A stretch of DNA of 41,634 nt. Source: Hydrogenophaga sp. Its GTDB lineage: Bacteria; Pseudomonadota; Gammaproteobacteria; Burkholderiales; Burkholderiaceae_C. Below are positions 8,059 through 17,420 of this stretch, one piece after another; positions within the stretch are counted from its first letter, which is position 1, and each line of letters begins with the position of its first letter. Position numbers and translations under genes: made by a program. Location of the stretch: the NCBI GenBank assembly GCA_018993155.1, contig JAGKSX010000019.1, forward strand, positions 1 to 41,634, written 5' to 3'. A model generated the notes under the pieces. That model searched no databases. It was not told where the DNA came from and saw only the letters and a list, made by a program, of their open reading frames with translations.

Positions 8059-8595
8059 ATGGCCACCGCCTCTTCTTCCCCCTCCCCCATCGCCAGGCTC
8101 ACCCTGGCCCTCTCGGTGGCGCTGGCCCGCCTCTCGTCCCGCGAGCGCAACGCGGTGACCATCGCCGCCTGGGTGATCGGCCTGGGCCTGGTGTGGTGGG
8201 TGGCCATCGCGCCCGCCCTGGAGACGCTGCGCCAGGCCCCCGCGCGCCACGCCCGACTGGATGCCCAGCTCGGGCAGATGCAGCGCATGGCCGCCACCGC
8301 CGACACCCTGCGCAGCCAGAACACCGCCCAACCCCCCGGCCGCGACGAGGTGTTGCGCGCCGTCGAGACCGCCACCAACGGCCTGTCTGGCACCGGCCAG
8401 CTTTCGGTGCTGGGTGAGCGCGCCACGCTGACCCTGCGCAACACCCCGCCCGAGGCCCTGGCCCAGTGGCTGGCCCAGGTGCGCATCAACGCCCGTCTGC
8501 TGCCGGTGGACAGCCAGATCCACCGCGAACCCGGCAGTCCCGGCTGGAGCGGTACCGTGGTCCTGACCGGCCCCGGCCTGGGTGGCACGCCATGA
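8059..8595 (+). CDS. gspM: type II secretion system protein GspM
   Basis: Bitopic inner-membrane protein that pairs with GspL. The 178-aa protein has a short Ser/Pro-rich cytoplasmic head, one membrane helix at about 32-56 (AVTIAAWVIGLGLVWWVAIA), then a periplasmic domain beginning with a coiled stretch (LDAQLGQMQRMAATADTLRSQ) and ending in a ferredoxin-like fold segment (ALAQWLAQVRINARLLPVDSQI). The stop overlaps the gspN ATG by four bases. The sequence alone is divergent; the gene order between gspL and gspN makes the call firm. Confidence 0.85.
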   Translation: MATASSSPSPIARLTLALSVALARLSSRERNAVTIAAWVIGLGLVWWVAIAPALETLRQAPARHARLDAQLGQMQRMAATADTLRSQNTAQPPGRDEVLRAVETATNGLSGTGQLSVLGERATLTLRNTPPEALAQWLAQVRINARLLPVDSQIHREPGSPGWSGTVVLTGPGLGGTP

Positions 8596-9386
8596 ACGGC
8601 AACTGGCCCATCCGTCTGGCCTGGATCGGTGGCCTGCTCGGCCTGCTGTTCGCCGTCATCGTGTTCGCGCCCGCGCGCTGGCTCGCCAGCGGCGTGACTT
8701 CGGCCACCCAGGGCCAGTTGCAACTGGTCAATGCCCGCGGCACGGTCTGGAACGGCCAGGCCGATCTGGTGCTGACCGGCGGCGAAGGCAGCCGCACCCA
8801 GACCGCGCTGCCCCAGGGCCTGCAATGGCAGCTCGCGCCGCGCCTGGCCTCGGGATCGCCCGCGATGGCGCTGCGCCTGATGGCCCCCTGCTGCACCCCC
8901 GAGCCCCTGGCGATGACCTTCATTCCCCGCCTGGGCGGCGGCGAACTGCGCGTGGCCAGCTCCACCAGCCTGTGGCCGGCCGAACTGCTCAGCGGCCTGG
9001 GCACACCCTGGAACACCTTGCGCGTGGAAGGCCAGCTGGCCCTGCAGACCGCCGGCCTCACCCTGCGCTGGGACGAAGGCCGCGCCAGCATGCAGGGCGA
9101 GGCCGCCATCGACGCGCTCGACCTGGCCTCGCGCCTGTCCACCCTGCGCCCGCTGGGCAGCTACCGCATGACCGTGCGCGCCGACGCCGACGGCAACACC
9201 ACCACGCTGAACCTGGAAACCCTCAGCGGCGCGCTCAAGCTGCAAGGCGCGGGCCGCTGGGTCGGTGGCAGGCTGCGCTTCGAAGGCGTGGCCGAGGCCG
9301 CGCCCGAAGCGGAAGCCGCACTGGGCAACCTGCTCAACATCATGGGCCGCCGCCAAGGCCCACGCTCGCTGCTCAACATTGGCTGA
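8592..9386 (+). CDS. gspN: type II secretion system protein GspN
   Basis: Inner-membrane-anchored T2SS accessory protein. The start ATG 8592 overlaps the gspM stop (ATGA). Residues 8-28 form one hydrophobic segment, and the remainder is a beta-rich periplasmic domain. Characteristic GspN stretches are GQLQLVNARGTVWNGQADL (about 41-59), LQWQLAPR and LRWDEGRASMQGEA. The length of 264 aa is usual for the family. GspN is not essential in all T2SS and is often absent, so its presence is a lineage trait. It is followed by 45 non-coding bases before gspD, in which no promoter is evident. Confidence 0.85.
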   Translation: MNGNWPIRLAWIGGLLGLLFAVIVFAPARWLASGVTSATQGQLQLVNARGTVWNGQADLVLTGGEGSRTQTALPQGLQWQLAPRLASGSPAMALRLMAPCCTPEPLAMTFIPRLGGGELRVASSTSLWPAELLSGLGTPWNTLRVEGQLALQTAGLTLRWDEGRASMQGEAAIDALDLASRLSTLRPLGSYRMTVRADADGNTTTLNLETLSGALKLQGAGRWVGGRLRFEGVAEAAPEAEAALGNLLNIMGRRQGPRSLLNIG

Positions 9387-9431
9387 CAACTGAGCGCGCC
9401 CCTCCTCCACACTTCAAGATACGATCCGACC

Positions 9432-11636
9432 ATGAAACCGAACCCACTCCGTGTCGCCCCGGGCCGTGCAGCCCACGGCGGTGCGCTCACGGCGCTGGCA
9501 CTGGTCCTGTGCCTGCTGTCGGGCAACGGCATCTCGCAGACGGCGCGCGCGCCGGCCGCCTCGAACGAGCCCGTCACCCTCAACTTCGTCGCCGCCGAAA
9601 TCGAGGCGGTGGCGCGCACCATGGCCACCATCACGGGCCGCAACGTGGTGGTCGATCCGCGCGTGAAGGGCACCGTCAACCTCGTCACCGAACGCCCCGT
9701 CACCCCCACCGCCGCGCTCAACCAGTTCGCCGCCGTGCTGCGGCTGCAGGGCTTCTCGCTGGTGGACACCGGCGGCCTCTACAAGATCGTGCCCGAGGCC
9801 GACGCCAAGCTGCAGGGCAACGTGGTGAGCGCCGGCTCGGTGTCGGCCCTGCCCGCCTCCAACACCGTGGTCACGCAGATCTTCCGGCTCAACCACGAAT
9901 CGGCCAACAACCTCGTGCCGGTGCTGCGCCCGCTGATCGGCCCGAACAACACCATCAACGTCAACCCAGGCAACAACTCGCTGGTCATCACCGACTACGC
10001 GGACAACCTGCAGCGCATCGGCCGCATCATCGCCTCGCTCGACGTCGCCGGCGCGACCGACGTGGAAATCATCCCGCTGCAACACGCCGTGGCGGCCGAC
10101 ATGGCCGCGCTCGTGACCCGGCTGATCGACCCCGCCACCGCCGGCGGTGGTGCGCAGGCCGACCAGTCGTACAAGACCACACTCGTGGCCGAACCGCGCA
10201 GCAACAGCCTGGTGCTGCGCGCGGCCAACCCCGCCCGCCTGGCGCTGGTGCGCTCACTGGTGGCCCGGCTGGACCAGCCTTCGTCCGACAAGCTCAGCGG
10301 CAACATCCACGTCGTCTACCTGAAGAACGCCGACGCCACCTCGCTGGCCAGCACCCTGCGCGCCGCGCTGGCGGGTGAGTCCTCCGGTGGGCTGAGCGGC
10401 GGTTCCCTGGGCGGTGGTGCGACTTCCCCGCTCAACCGAGCGGCCCTCACGCCCACCGGCACCGCCAGCGCGAACAACAACAACGCGGCCACCGCCGCCG
10501 TCACGCCCAGCGGCTCGCCATCGACCGGCGGCCAGATCCAGGCCGACCCGGCCACCAACTCGCTCATCATCACCGCGCCCGAGCCGCAGTACCGCCAGTT
10601 GCGCGCCGTGATCGACCAGCTCGACTCGCGCCGCGCCCAGGTCTACGTGGAAAGCCTGATCGCCGAAGTGAACGCCGAGAAGGCGGCCGAGTTCGGCATC
10701 CAGTGGCAAGGCGCGCTCGGCAGCTCGGGCGACCGCGTGATCGGCCTGCTGGGCACCAACTTCGGCACCGGTGGCCGCAACATCCTGGAACTGGCCCAGG
10801 GCAACGCCACGCCATCCCCCGGCATGAACCTGGGCCTGGCGCGCCGCACCAACGGCGTGTACGTGCTGGGCTTCCTCGCGCGCTTCCTGCAGGAGAACGG
10901 CGAAGGCAACGTGCTCTCCACCCCCAACCTGCTCACGCTGGACAACGAAGAAGCCAAGATCGTGATCGGCCAGAACGTGCCCTTCGTCACCGGCCAGTTC
11001 ACCAACACCGGCAGCGGCGGCAACAACGGCTCGGTCAACCCTTTCCAGACCATCGAGCGCAAGGACGTGGGCCTGACGCTGCGCGTGAAGCCGCAGATCA
11101 GCGAGAACGGCACCATCAAGATGACCATCTACCAGGAGGTCAGCAACGTCGTGCCCTCCTCGGTCAACTCCACCACCGGCCTCATCACCAACAAGCGCAC
11201 CATCGAATCGACCGTGCTGGTCGAGGACGGTGCGGTCGTGGTGCTGGGCGGCCTGTTGCAGGACGAGTACGCCGGCAACCAGGAAAAAGTGCCCGGCCTG
11301 GGCGACGTGCCGCTCTTCGGCAACCTGTTCCGCAGCGAAACCCGCTCGCGCAAGAAAACCAACCTGATGGTGTTCCTGCGCCCCGTGGTGATGCGCGACG
11401 GGAATGAAACCAGCAACCTGGCGCTCGACCGCTACGAACTCATGCGCGCCGTGCAGAAAGACGCACAACCCCGGCAGAGCGGCGTGCTGGGCGTGAACGA
11501 GGCCCCGGTCATGCCACCGCAACTGCCGCCGCGCGCGCCCTCGCCGGACGGGGCCGCGCCGGTGCGCTCGCTGGCCGATCCTCAGACGACGCCCCCGGTG
11601 AACCCGGCACCGCAGAACCCGGCGCCCCGGCAGTGA
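9432..11636 (+). CDS. gspD: type II secretion system secretin GspD
   Basis: Outer-membrane secretin through which folded substrates leave the periplasm. The 734-aa precursor has a Sec signal peptide of roughly 37 residues. An N0 domain follows (VTLNFVAAEIEAVARTMATITGRNVVVDPRVKG), then three KH-like N1-N3 repeats (about 125-385). The N3 region contains a long Gly/Ser/Ala/Asn-rich loop (about 314-365). The C-terminal secretin domain (about 395-650) carries VYVESLIAEVNAEKAAEFGIQW, LSTPNLLTLDNEEAKIVIGQNVPF and VVVLGGLLQDE..KVPGLGDVPLFGNLFRS. The last 50 residues are Pro/Ala-rich and may be the site for outer-membrane targeting; that part is inference. gspE follows after 10 bases. Confidence 0.96.
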   Translation: MKPNPLRVAPGRAAHGGALTALALVLCLLSGNGISQTARAPAASNEPVTLNFVAAEIEAVARTMATITGRNVVVDPRVKGTVNLVTERPVTPTAALNQFAAVLRLQGFSLVDTGGLYKIVPEADAKLQGNVVSAGSVSALPASNTVVTQIFRLNHESANNLVPVLRPLIGPNNTINVNPGNNSLVITDYADNLQRIGRIIASLDVAGATDVEIIPLQHAVAADMAALVTRLIDPATAGGGAQADQSYKTTLVAEPRSNSLVLRAANPARLALVRSLVARLDQPSSDKLSGNIHVVYLKNADATSLASTLRAALAGESSGGLSGGSLGGGATSPLNRAALTPTGTASANNNNAATAAVTPSGSPSTGGQIQADPATNSLIITAPEPQYRQLRAVIDQLDSRRAQVYVESLIAEVNAEKAAEFGIQWQGALGSSGDRVIGLLGTNFGTGGRNILELAQGNATPSPGMNLGLARRTNGVYVLGFLARFLQENGEGNVLSTPNLLTLDNEEAKIVIGQNVPFVTGQFTNTGSGGNNGSVNPFQTIERKDVGLTLRVKPQISENGTIKMTIYQEVSNVVPSSVNSTTGLITNKRTIESTVLVEDGAVVVLGGLLQDEYAGNQEKVPGLGDVPLFGNLFRSETRSRKKTNLMVFLRPVVMRDGNETSNLALDRYELMRAVQKDAQPRQSGVLGVNEAPVMPPQLPPRAPSPDGAAPVRSLADPQTTPPVNPAPQNPAPRQ

Positions 11637-11646
11637 GGCGGCGGCC

Positions 11647-13089
11647 GTGAAGTACCCGCTGCCCTACGCCTTCGCCCGCGAGCACCACTGGCTCCTGGAA
11701 GACGACGGCACCGCGCTGACCCTGCTGGGCAGCAGCACGCCGGCCACCGACTCCGGCGCGCAGACGCGGCGCCTCTCGGCGCTCACCGAAATCCTGCGCG
11801 TGCACCCCGTCAACGACATCCTGTGGGAAGAAGGCGACGCCCTCAAGCAGCGCATCAGCGCGGCCTACGCCCAGGGCGAGTCCAGCGCCGCCGCCGTGGT
11901 GAGCGAGGTGCAGAGCGACGCCGACCTCAGCCGCATGATGCAGGAGCTGCCCGCGATCGAGGACTTGCTGGAGACCGCCGACGACGCGCCCATCATCCGC
12001 ATGCTCAACGCCCTGCTCACGCAGGCCGCGCGCGACGGCGCGAGCGACATCCACATCGAACCCTACGAACGGCATTCCAGCGTGCGCTTCCGCGTCGACG
12101 GCTCGCTGCGCGAAGTGGTGCAGCCCAACCGCGCGCTGCACGCCGCGCTGATCTCGCGCCTGAAGATCATGGCCGAGCTCGACATCTCCGAGAAGCGCCT
12201 GCCGCAGGACGGCCGCATCTCGCTGCGCATCGGCACCCGCGCGGTGGACGTGCGCGTCTCCACCCTGCCCAGCGCCCACGGCGAACGCGCCGTGCTGCGC
12301 CTGCTGGACAAGAGCGAGAGCAAGCTCAGCCTGGAAGCCGTGGGCATGCAGGGCGATGTGCTCAACGCCTTTCGCAAGCTCATCGGCCAGCCGCACGGCA
12401 TCATCCTCGTCACCGGCCCGACCGGCTCTGGCAAGACCACCACGCTGTACGCCGCGCTGCAGCGCCTGGACGCCAACGCCCAGAACATCATGACGGTGGA
12501 AGACCCGATCGAATACGAACTGCCCGGCGTGGGACAGACGCAGGTCAATGCCCGCATCGAACTGACCTTCGCCAAGGCCTTGCGCGCCATCCTGCGGCAG
12601 GACCCGGACGTGATCATGATCGGCGAGATCCGCGACTTCGAGACCGCGCAGATCGCCATCCAGGCCTCGCTCACCGGCCACCTCGTGCTCGCCACGCTGC
12701 ACACCAACGACGCGCCCAGCGCCGTCACCCGCCTGACCGACATGGGCGTGGAGCCCTTCCTGCTGAGCTCCTCGCTGCTGGGTGTGCTCGCGCAGCGCCT
12801 GGTGCGCAAGCTCTGCCCGCACTGCCGCCGCGCCGACGACAAGGGCCATTGGCACCCGGTGGGTTGCGAGCAGTGCAACCACACCGGCTACAAGGGCCGC
12901 ACCGGCATCTACGAGCTGATGGTGGCCGACGACACGATCCGCGCGCTGATCCACAACCGCGCCGCCGAGAGCAAGGTGTATGTGGCGGCCGAAGACGCCG
13001 GCCTGCGCTCGATGCGCGCCGACGGCCAGCGGCTGATCGATGCGGGCATCACCTCGCCGGAAGAAGTGATGTCCGTCACCAGAGACTGA
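11647..13089 (+). CDS. gspE: type II secretion system ATPase GspE
   Basis: Cytoplasmic hexameric ATPase that powers pseudopilus assembly. The start is GTG at 11647. Visible motifs: Walker A GPTGSGKT (257-264), Asp box around TVEDPIEYEL (283-292), Walker B region DVIMIGEIRD (321-330) and His box GHLVLATLHTNDA (344-356). The tetracysteine metal-binding domain is CPHC (390-393) with CEQC (407-410), as expected for true GspE. The 480-aa length is slightly short at the N-terminus compared with long GspE proteins, but the GspL-binding N1E region seems present (1-100). gspF follows nine bases after the stop. Confidence 0.96.
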   Translation: MKYPLPYAFAREHHWLLEDDGTALTLLGSSTPATDSGAQTRRLSALTEILRVHPVNDILWEEGDALKQRISAAYAQGESSAAAVVSEVQSDADLSRMMQELPAIEDLLETADDAPIIRMLNALLTQAARDGASDIHIEPYERHSSVRFRVDGSLREVVQPNRALHAALISRLKIMAELDISEKRLPQDGRISLRIGTRAVDVRVSTLPSAHGERAVLRLLDKSESKLSLEAVGMQGDVLNAFRKLIGQPHGIILVTGPTGSGKTTTLYAALQRLDANAQNIMTVEDPIEYELPGVGQTQVNARIELTFAKALRAILRQDPDVIMIGEIRDFETAQIAIQASLTGHLVLATLHTNDAPSAVTRLTDMGVEPFLLSSSLLGVLAQRLVRKLCPHCRRADDKGHWHPVGCEQCNHTGYKGRTGIYELMVADDTIRALIHNRAAESKVYVAAEDAGLRSMRADGQRLIDAGITSPEEVMSVTRD

Positions 13090-13098
13090 GGCCAGGCT

Positions 13099-14328
13099 GT
13101 GCCCGCCTACACCTTCGAAGCCCTGGACGCCCAGGGCGCCACGCAGAAAGGCCTGATCGACGCCGACACCGCGCGCGCCGCGCGCAGCATGTTGCGCGCG
13201 CGCGCCCTGGTGCCGCTGCTGGTCGAGCCCGCCGCGGGCTCGCAGGGCACTTCGGCCGCGAAGGGCCTCAACATCACGCTCTGGGGCGGCCGCGCCTTCA
13301 GCGCCACCGCCCTCGCGGTCTGGACGCGCCAGCTCGCCGGCCTGGTGGCCGCCGGCCTGCCGCTGGAACGCGCGCTCTCGGCCCTGACCGAAGAATCCGA
13401 AGACGAAAAACAGCGCAACCTCATGGCCTCGCTGCGTTCCGAGGTCAACGGCGGCTCCACCTTCGCCCGCGCGCTCTCGCAACACCCGCGCGAGTTCTCC
13501 CCCATCTACACCGGCGTGATCGCCGCGGGCGAACAGAGCGGCCTGCTCGGCACCGTGCTCGAACGCCTGGCCGACGACCTGGAGGCGCGCGAAGCCCTCA
13601 AGAACAAGATCGTCGCGGCTTCGCTCTACCCGGCCATCGTCACGCTGGTGGCGATCGTGATCGTGGTGTTCCTCGTCTCCTACGTGGTGCCGCAGGTGGC
13701 CAACGTGTTCGCCGGCAGCAAGCGGGCCCTGCCCTTCCTCACCGTGGTCATGCTCGGCCTGAGCGACTTCGTGCGCTCCTACGGCTGGTTCATGCTGGCC
13801 CTGCTGGCGCTGGGCATCGGTGGTGTCGTGTTCGCGCGCCGCAACGAAGCCATCCGCCTGCGCATGGACGCCGCCTGGCTGCGCCTGCCGCTGGTGGGCC
13901 GCCTGGCGCGCGGCTACAACGCGGCCCGCTTCTCGGCCACGCTGGCCATGCTCGCGGCGGCCGGCGTGCCCATCCTGCGCGCGCTACAGACCGCCGCCGA
14001 AACCCTCTCCAACCAGGCCATGCGCGCCGACGCGCTCGACACCGTGGTGCTGGTGCGCGAAGGCGCGCCCCTGGCCTCGGCCCTGGGCAGCAAGAAGCGC
14101 TTTCCGCCGCTGGTGTCCATGTTCGCCCGGCTGGGCGAGCAGACCGGCCAGCTGCCCGCCATGCTGGACCGCGCCGCGAAACAGCTCGGCGACGAGGTGC
14201 AGCGCCGCGCCATGCACATGGCCACCATCCTGGAACCCCTGCTGATCGTGGGCATGGGCCTGGTGGTGATGCTGATCGTGCTGGCGGTGCTGATGCCCAT
14301 CATCCAGCTCAACCAACTCGTTTCATGA
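13099..14328 (+). CDS. gspF: type II secretion system inner-membrane protein GspF
   Basis: Polytopic platform protein of the T2SS inner-membrane complex. The start GTG 13099 yields MPAYTFEALDAQGATQKGLIDADTA, the standard GspF opening. Two homologous cytoplasmic GspF domains are seen, each opening with WTRQLAGLVAAGLPLERALSAL (about 75) and FSATLAMLAAAGVPILRALQTA (about 275). Membrane segments lie near 175-198, 216-236 and 378-402. The protein ends IIQLNQLVS. It is the last gene of the gsp run; repeat B1 begins directly after its stop. Confidence 0.95.
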   Translation: MPAYTFEALDAQGATQKGLIDADTARAARSMLRARALVPLLVEPAAGSQGTSAAKGLNITLWGGRAFSATALAVWTRQLAGLVAAGLPLERALSALTEESEDEKQRNLMASLRSEVNGGSTFARALSQHPREFSPIYTGVIAAGEQSGLLGTVLERLADDLEAREALKNKIVAASLYPAIVTLVAIVIVVFLVSYVVPQVANVFAGSKRALPFLTVVMLGLSDFVRSYGWFMLALLALGIGGVVFARRNEAIRLRMDAAWLRLPLVGRLARGYNAARFSATLAMLAAAGVPILRALQTAAETLSNQAMRADALDTVVLVREGAPLASALGSKKRFPPLVSMFARLGEQTGQLPAMLDRAAKQLGDEVQRRAMHMATILEPLLIVGMGLVVMLIVLAVLMPIIQLNQLVS

Positions 14329-14412
14329 TCCCCCCTGCGCCGGCCCTTCGGACCGTCACCCCCCCAAGGGGGCAACGCCTGCGGCCTGGCAAAGCCAGTT
14401 CCGCGGCGTTTC
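14329..14412 (+). repeat. stop-adjacent structured repeat, subfamily B, copy B1 (gspF/nucleotidase)
   Basis: It starts after the gspF TGA with TCCCCCCTGCGCCGG. After a CCCCC-AA-GGGGG pair comes an almost continuous 15-bp hairpin: AACGCC (14374-79) with GGCGTT (14405-410), GCGG (81-84) with CCGC (14401-404), and CTGGC (86-90) with GCCAG (94-98) around an AAA loop. The same hairpin with paired base changes occurs at 29549-29585. A T-run at 14458-14462 lies far from the hairpin, so it is not an intrinsic terminator. Confidence 0.8.
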
Positions 14413-14463
14413 TTGCAAGGGGGTCTGAGCGCCCCGACCATCTATGACCCAGGGACTTTTTTC

Positions 14464-15360
14464 ATGGGTGTAACGCTCGAAGGCAAGCTCGTCGTTGCCA
14501 TCTCTTCCCGCGCCCTGTTCGACTTCGAGGAAGAAAACCGCCTCTTCGAAACCGGCGACGACCGCGCCTACATGAAGCTGCAGCTCGACCGGCTGGACCA
14601 GCCGGCCGCACCCGGCGTGGCCTTCTCGCTGGTGCACAAGCTGCTCGCCTTCAACGACGCGCAGGCGCAGCGGGTGGAGGTGGTGATCCTCTCGCGCAAC
14701 GACCCGGTCTCGGGCATGCGCGTGTTCCGCTCCGCCCAACACTACGGCCTGCCGATCCAGCGCGGCAGCTTCACGCGCGGCCAGCCGCCCTGGCGCTACC
14801 TGCGCCCGCTGCGCGCCAACCTGTTCCTCTCCACCCACCTGGCCGACGTGCGCGCCGCGCTCGAGGCCGGCGTGCCCGCCGCGCAGGTCTACCCCCAGTC
14901 GGTGCACGCCAGCAGCGAGCACCCCAACGAAGTGCGCATCGCCTTCGACGGCGACGCCGTGCTGTTCTCCGACGAGGCCGAGCGCGTCTACCAGGCGCAA
15001 GGGCTCTCGGCCTTCCAGGAACACGAGGCCAGCAAGGCCTCGCTGCCGCTGGCCGGCGGCCCCTTCAAGCCGCTGCTCGAAGCCCTGCACCGCCTGCAGA
15101 GCGAGGGCACGCCGATGATGCGCGTGCGCACCGCGCTGGTCACCGCGCGCAGCGCCCCGGCGCACGAGCGCGCGATCCGCACCCTGATGAACTGGAACAT
15201 CGAAGTCGACGAAGCCATGTTCCTCGGCGGCCTGCCCAAGGGCGAGTTCCTGCGCGAGTTCGAGCCCGATTTCTTCTTCGACGACCAGACCGGCCACATC
15301 GAGTCGGCCGCGCTGCACGTGCCCGCAGGGCATGTGGCCAGCGGGGTCAGCAACGGTTGA
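14464..15360 (+). CDS. 5'-nucleotidase, HAD-type (cytosolic NT5C1-like family)
   Basis: Predicted nucleoside 5'-monophosphate phosphatase of the family that includes animal cytosolic 5'-nucleotidase I (AMP-preferring). The start ATG 14464 has CAGGGA about 8 bases upstream, and the product is 298 aa. Seen: VVAISSRALFDFEEENR at the start, then the HAD nucleophile motif RIAFDGDAVLFSDEAE (D162 and D164). TARSAPAHERAIRTL follows, and an acidic motif in EVDEAMFLGGLPKGEFL..FFFDDQTGHIESA. No membrane segment or signal peptide is seen, so it is cytoplasmic. It stands alone between gspF and the ABC transporter, flanked by repeats B1 and C1. Substrate preference cannot be read from the sequence. Confidence 0.85.
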   Translation: MGVTLEGKLVVAISSRALFDFEEENRLFETGDDRAYMKLQLDRLDQPAAPGVAFSLVHKLLAFNDAQAQRVEVVILSRNDPVSGMRVFRSAQHYGLPIQRGSFTRGQPPWRYLRPLRANLFLSTHLADVRAALEAGVPAAQVYPQSVHASSEHPNEVRIAFDGDAVLFSDEAERVYQAQGLSAFQEHEASKASLPLAGGPFKPLLEALHRLQSEGTPMMRVRTALVTARSAPAHERAIRTLMNWNIEVDEAMFLGGLPKGEFLREFEPDFFFDDQTGHIESAALHVPAGHVASGVSNG

Positions 15361-15467
15361 CAGAAGCTCCCCCCTGCGCCGCTGCGCGGCTTCCCCCCTC
15401 CGTGGCGCGCCTTCGGCGCTTCGAGGGGGGACGGCGTCTTGGTCCGGCGGAGCCGTCCCTCGATGCC
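15361..15467 (+). repeat. stop-adjacent structured repeat, subfamily C, copy C1
   Basis: It begins directly after the nucleotidase stop (CAGAAGCTCCCCCCTGCGCC). Pairings: GCCGCTGCGCGGC; CCCCCCTC (15393-15400) with GAGGGGGG (15423-30) enclosing GCGCC-TTC-GGCGC; and GGCGTC (33-38) with GATGCC (15462-67), a G-U pair replacing the Watson-Crick pairs seen in C2 and C3. It is near-identical to 20697-20805 and 35127-35235 on the opposite strand. The rest of the gap (15468-15608) holds only weak promoter-like text before the ABC transporter gene. Confidence 0.85.
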
Positions 15468-15608
15468 TCTGGAGGGGCTGCTTCGTGCGGTGCGGGTTGG
15501 TTCAGGCTTGGCAGCACGGCATAAGTCCTGCCTCAGTGAAGCGGCCACAGGACCCGCTACGATGCGCGTCATGGGCGCCGTCTGCGCCTACCTGCACAGG
15601 GCCCTTTC

Positions 15609-17420
15609 ATGACGACGACCACGAATCCAGCCCCCGCCCACCGGCCGCCTTCCCTGTGGCCCACCCTCAAGAACATCTGGGGGTTCGCGCTGCCGTATTT
15701 CAAATCAAGCGAAAAATGGCGCGCGCGCGGCCTCCTGCTGGCCGTGGTGCTGCTCAACCTCGGCACGGTCTACATGCTGGTGCAGATCAACGAGTGGTAC
15801 CGCGTCTTCTACGACGCCCTGCAGGCCAAGGACCAGCCCGTGTTCTGGCAGCAGATCGGGCGCTTCGGCTGGCTGGCGCTGATCTACATCGTGCTCGCGG
15901 TCTACAAGTTCTACCTCACGCAGATCCTGCAGCTGCGCTGGCGCGTCTGGCTCACCGACCACTACATGGGCCGCTGGCTGGCCAACAAGGCCTTCTACCG
16001 CATGGAGCTGGCGCGCTTCACCGCCGACGAACACGGCAACCCCGACAACCCGGACCAGCGCATCCAGGAAGACCTCAACCTCTTCACCAGCTACACCGTG
16101 TCGCTGTCCATGGGCATGTTCAACGCGCTCATCACCCTGGTGAGTTTCGTCGGCATCCTCTGGACCTTGAGCGGCTCCATCAGCGTCCCGCTGCCCGGCT
16201 TCCTGGGCGGTGGCGAACTGGAAATCGTCGGCTACATGGTGTGGGCCGCCGTGCTGTATTGCGCGGTGGGCAGCGCCATCGCGCACTGGATCGGCCGGCC
16301 GCAGGTGCGACTGAACTTCCAGCAGCAGATGCTGGAAGCCAACTTCCGCCACCACATGGTGCGTGTGCGCGAATACAGCGAATCCATCGCACTTGACGGC
16401 GGCGAGCAGGTGGAGCGCCGCCACCTGGATGTGCGCTTCCGCGACGTGATGGGCAATTACTTCGCCCTCATCCGCAACCAGAAACAGCTCACCTGGTTCA
16501 GCAGTTTCTTCTCGCAAGCCGCCATCATCTTCCCCATGATCGTCGCCGCGCCGCGCTATTTCAGCGGCGCCATCCAGCTCGGCCAGCTGATGCAGATCAA
16601 CTCCGCCTTCGGCCGCGTGCAGGACTCGCTGTCCTGGCTGGTCGACAACTACATGGCCCTGGCGGTCTGGAAAGCCACCACCGACCGCCTGGTGGGCTTC
16701 GAGGCCAGCCTGTCGCACCAGTCGCAGACGCGCGACGGCCTGTCGCTCAACGAGTCGGCCGACGGCATCCACGCGCAAGACCTCACCGTGGCCCTGCCCG
16801 GCGGCAGCACGCTGCTGGCCGGTGTGGACCTGGACGTGAAAACGGGCGACACCGTGCTGCTGCACGGCCCCTCGGGCAGCGGCAAGTCCAGCCTGTTCCG
16901 CGCCCTCGCCGGCATCTGGCCCCACGCGCTGGGCCGCGTGGGCCTGCCCAAGGACACCATGTTCATCCCGCAGCGGCCCTACTTCCCCGACGGCCGCCTG
17001 CGCGACGCCCTGGCCTACCCCGACCCGGCGGAGAACTACACCGACGAAGCCCTGCGCGACGCCCTGAACGAGGCCCTGCTGCCGGCGCTGACCGACCAGC
17101 TCGACCGCGAAGACGCCTGGAGCCAGAAACTCTCGGGCGGCGAACGCCAGCGCCTGGCGATCGCGCGCGTGATGCTCAAGAAGCCGGCCTGGGTGCTGGC
17201 CGACGAAGCCACCAGCGCGCTCGACGAAGAAGCCGAAGCCACGATTTACCAGCGCCTGGTGGAACGGGTGAAGCAGGCGCACGGCGCCATCGTCTCCATC
17301 GCCCACCGCTCCACCCTGGCGGCGCACCACCGGCAGCGCTGGGCGCTGCGGGCCAACGAGCAGGCGGCGGCGGGCGGGGCGCGTTACCGGCTGGACATCA
17401 GCCGCGCCGACGGCGCCTGA
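15609..17420 (+). CDS. ABC transporter, fused permease and ATPase (YddA/SbmA-like, ABC_membrane_2 family)
   Basis: A half-transporter of 603 aa with an N-terminal transmembrane domain (about 1-350, six predicted helices) of the type shared by E. coli YddA, mycobacterial Rv1819c and peroxisomal ABCD proteins. The C-terminal ATPase domain has Walker A GPSGSGKS (about 420-427), signature LSGGERQRLAIARVML (about 508), Walker B VLADEATSALDEE and H-loop histidine in IAHRSTL. TM-domain markers: INEWYRVFYDALQ and ARFTADEHGNPDNPDQRIQEDL (the EAA-like region). It probably works as a homodimer in the inner membrane. Substrates of relatives include peptides and cobalamin, so the substrate here is unknown. 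It is convergent with queC, with no bases between the stop codons. Confidence 0.88.
   Translation: MTTTTNPAPAHRPPSLWPTLKNIWGFALPYFKSSEKWRARGLLLAVVLLNLGTVYMLVQINEWYRVFYDALQAKDQPVFWQQIGRFGWLALIYIVLAVYKFYLTQILQLRWRVWLTDHYMGRWLANKAFYRMELARFTADEHGNPDNPDQRIQEDLNLFTSYTVSLSMGMFNALITLVSFVGILWTLSGSISVPLPGFLGGGELEIVGYMVWAAVLYCAVGSAIAHWIGRPQVRLNFQQQMLEANFRHHMVRVREYSESIALDGGEQVERRHLDVRFRDVMGNYFALIRNQKQLTWFSSFFSQAAIIFPMIVAAPRYFSGAIQLGQLMQINSAFGRVQDSLSWLVDNYMALAVWKATTDRLVGFEASLSHQSQTRDGLSLNESADGIHAQDLTVALPGGSTLLAGVDLDVKTGDTVLLHGPSGSGKSSLFRALAGIWPHALGRVGLPKDTMFIPQRPYFPDGRLRDALAYPDPAENYTDEALRDALNEALLPALTDQLDREDAWSQKLSGGERQRLAIARVMLKKPAWVLADEATSALDEEAEATIYQRLVERVKQAHGAIVSIAHRSTLAAHHRQRWALRANEQAAAGGARYRLDISRADGA

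Noticed and set aside
11823-14447. 874-aa open frame overlapping gspE and gspF
   Set aside because: It is an Arg/Pro/Ala-rich frame shift of gspE-gspF with no domain; gspE and gspF in their own frames are complete.
15498-15562. Promoter boxes before the ABC transporter (TTGGTT with CATAAG; TACGAT)
   Set aside because: Each candidate has only one acceptable hexamer or a poor partner; not strong enough to report as a feature.
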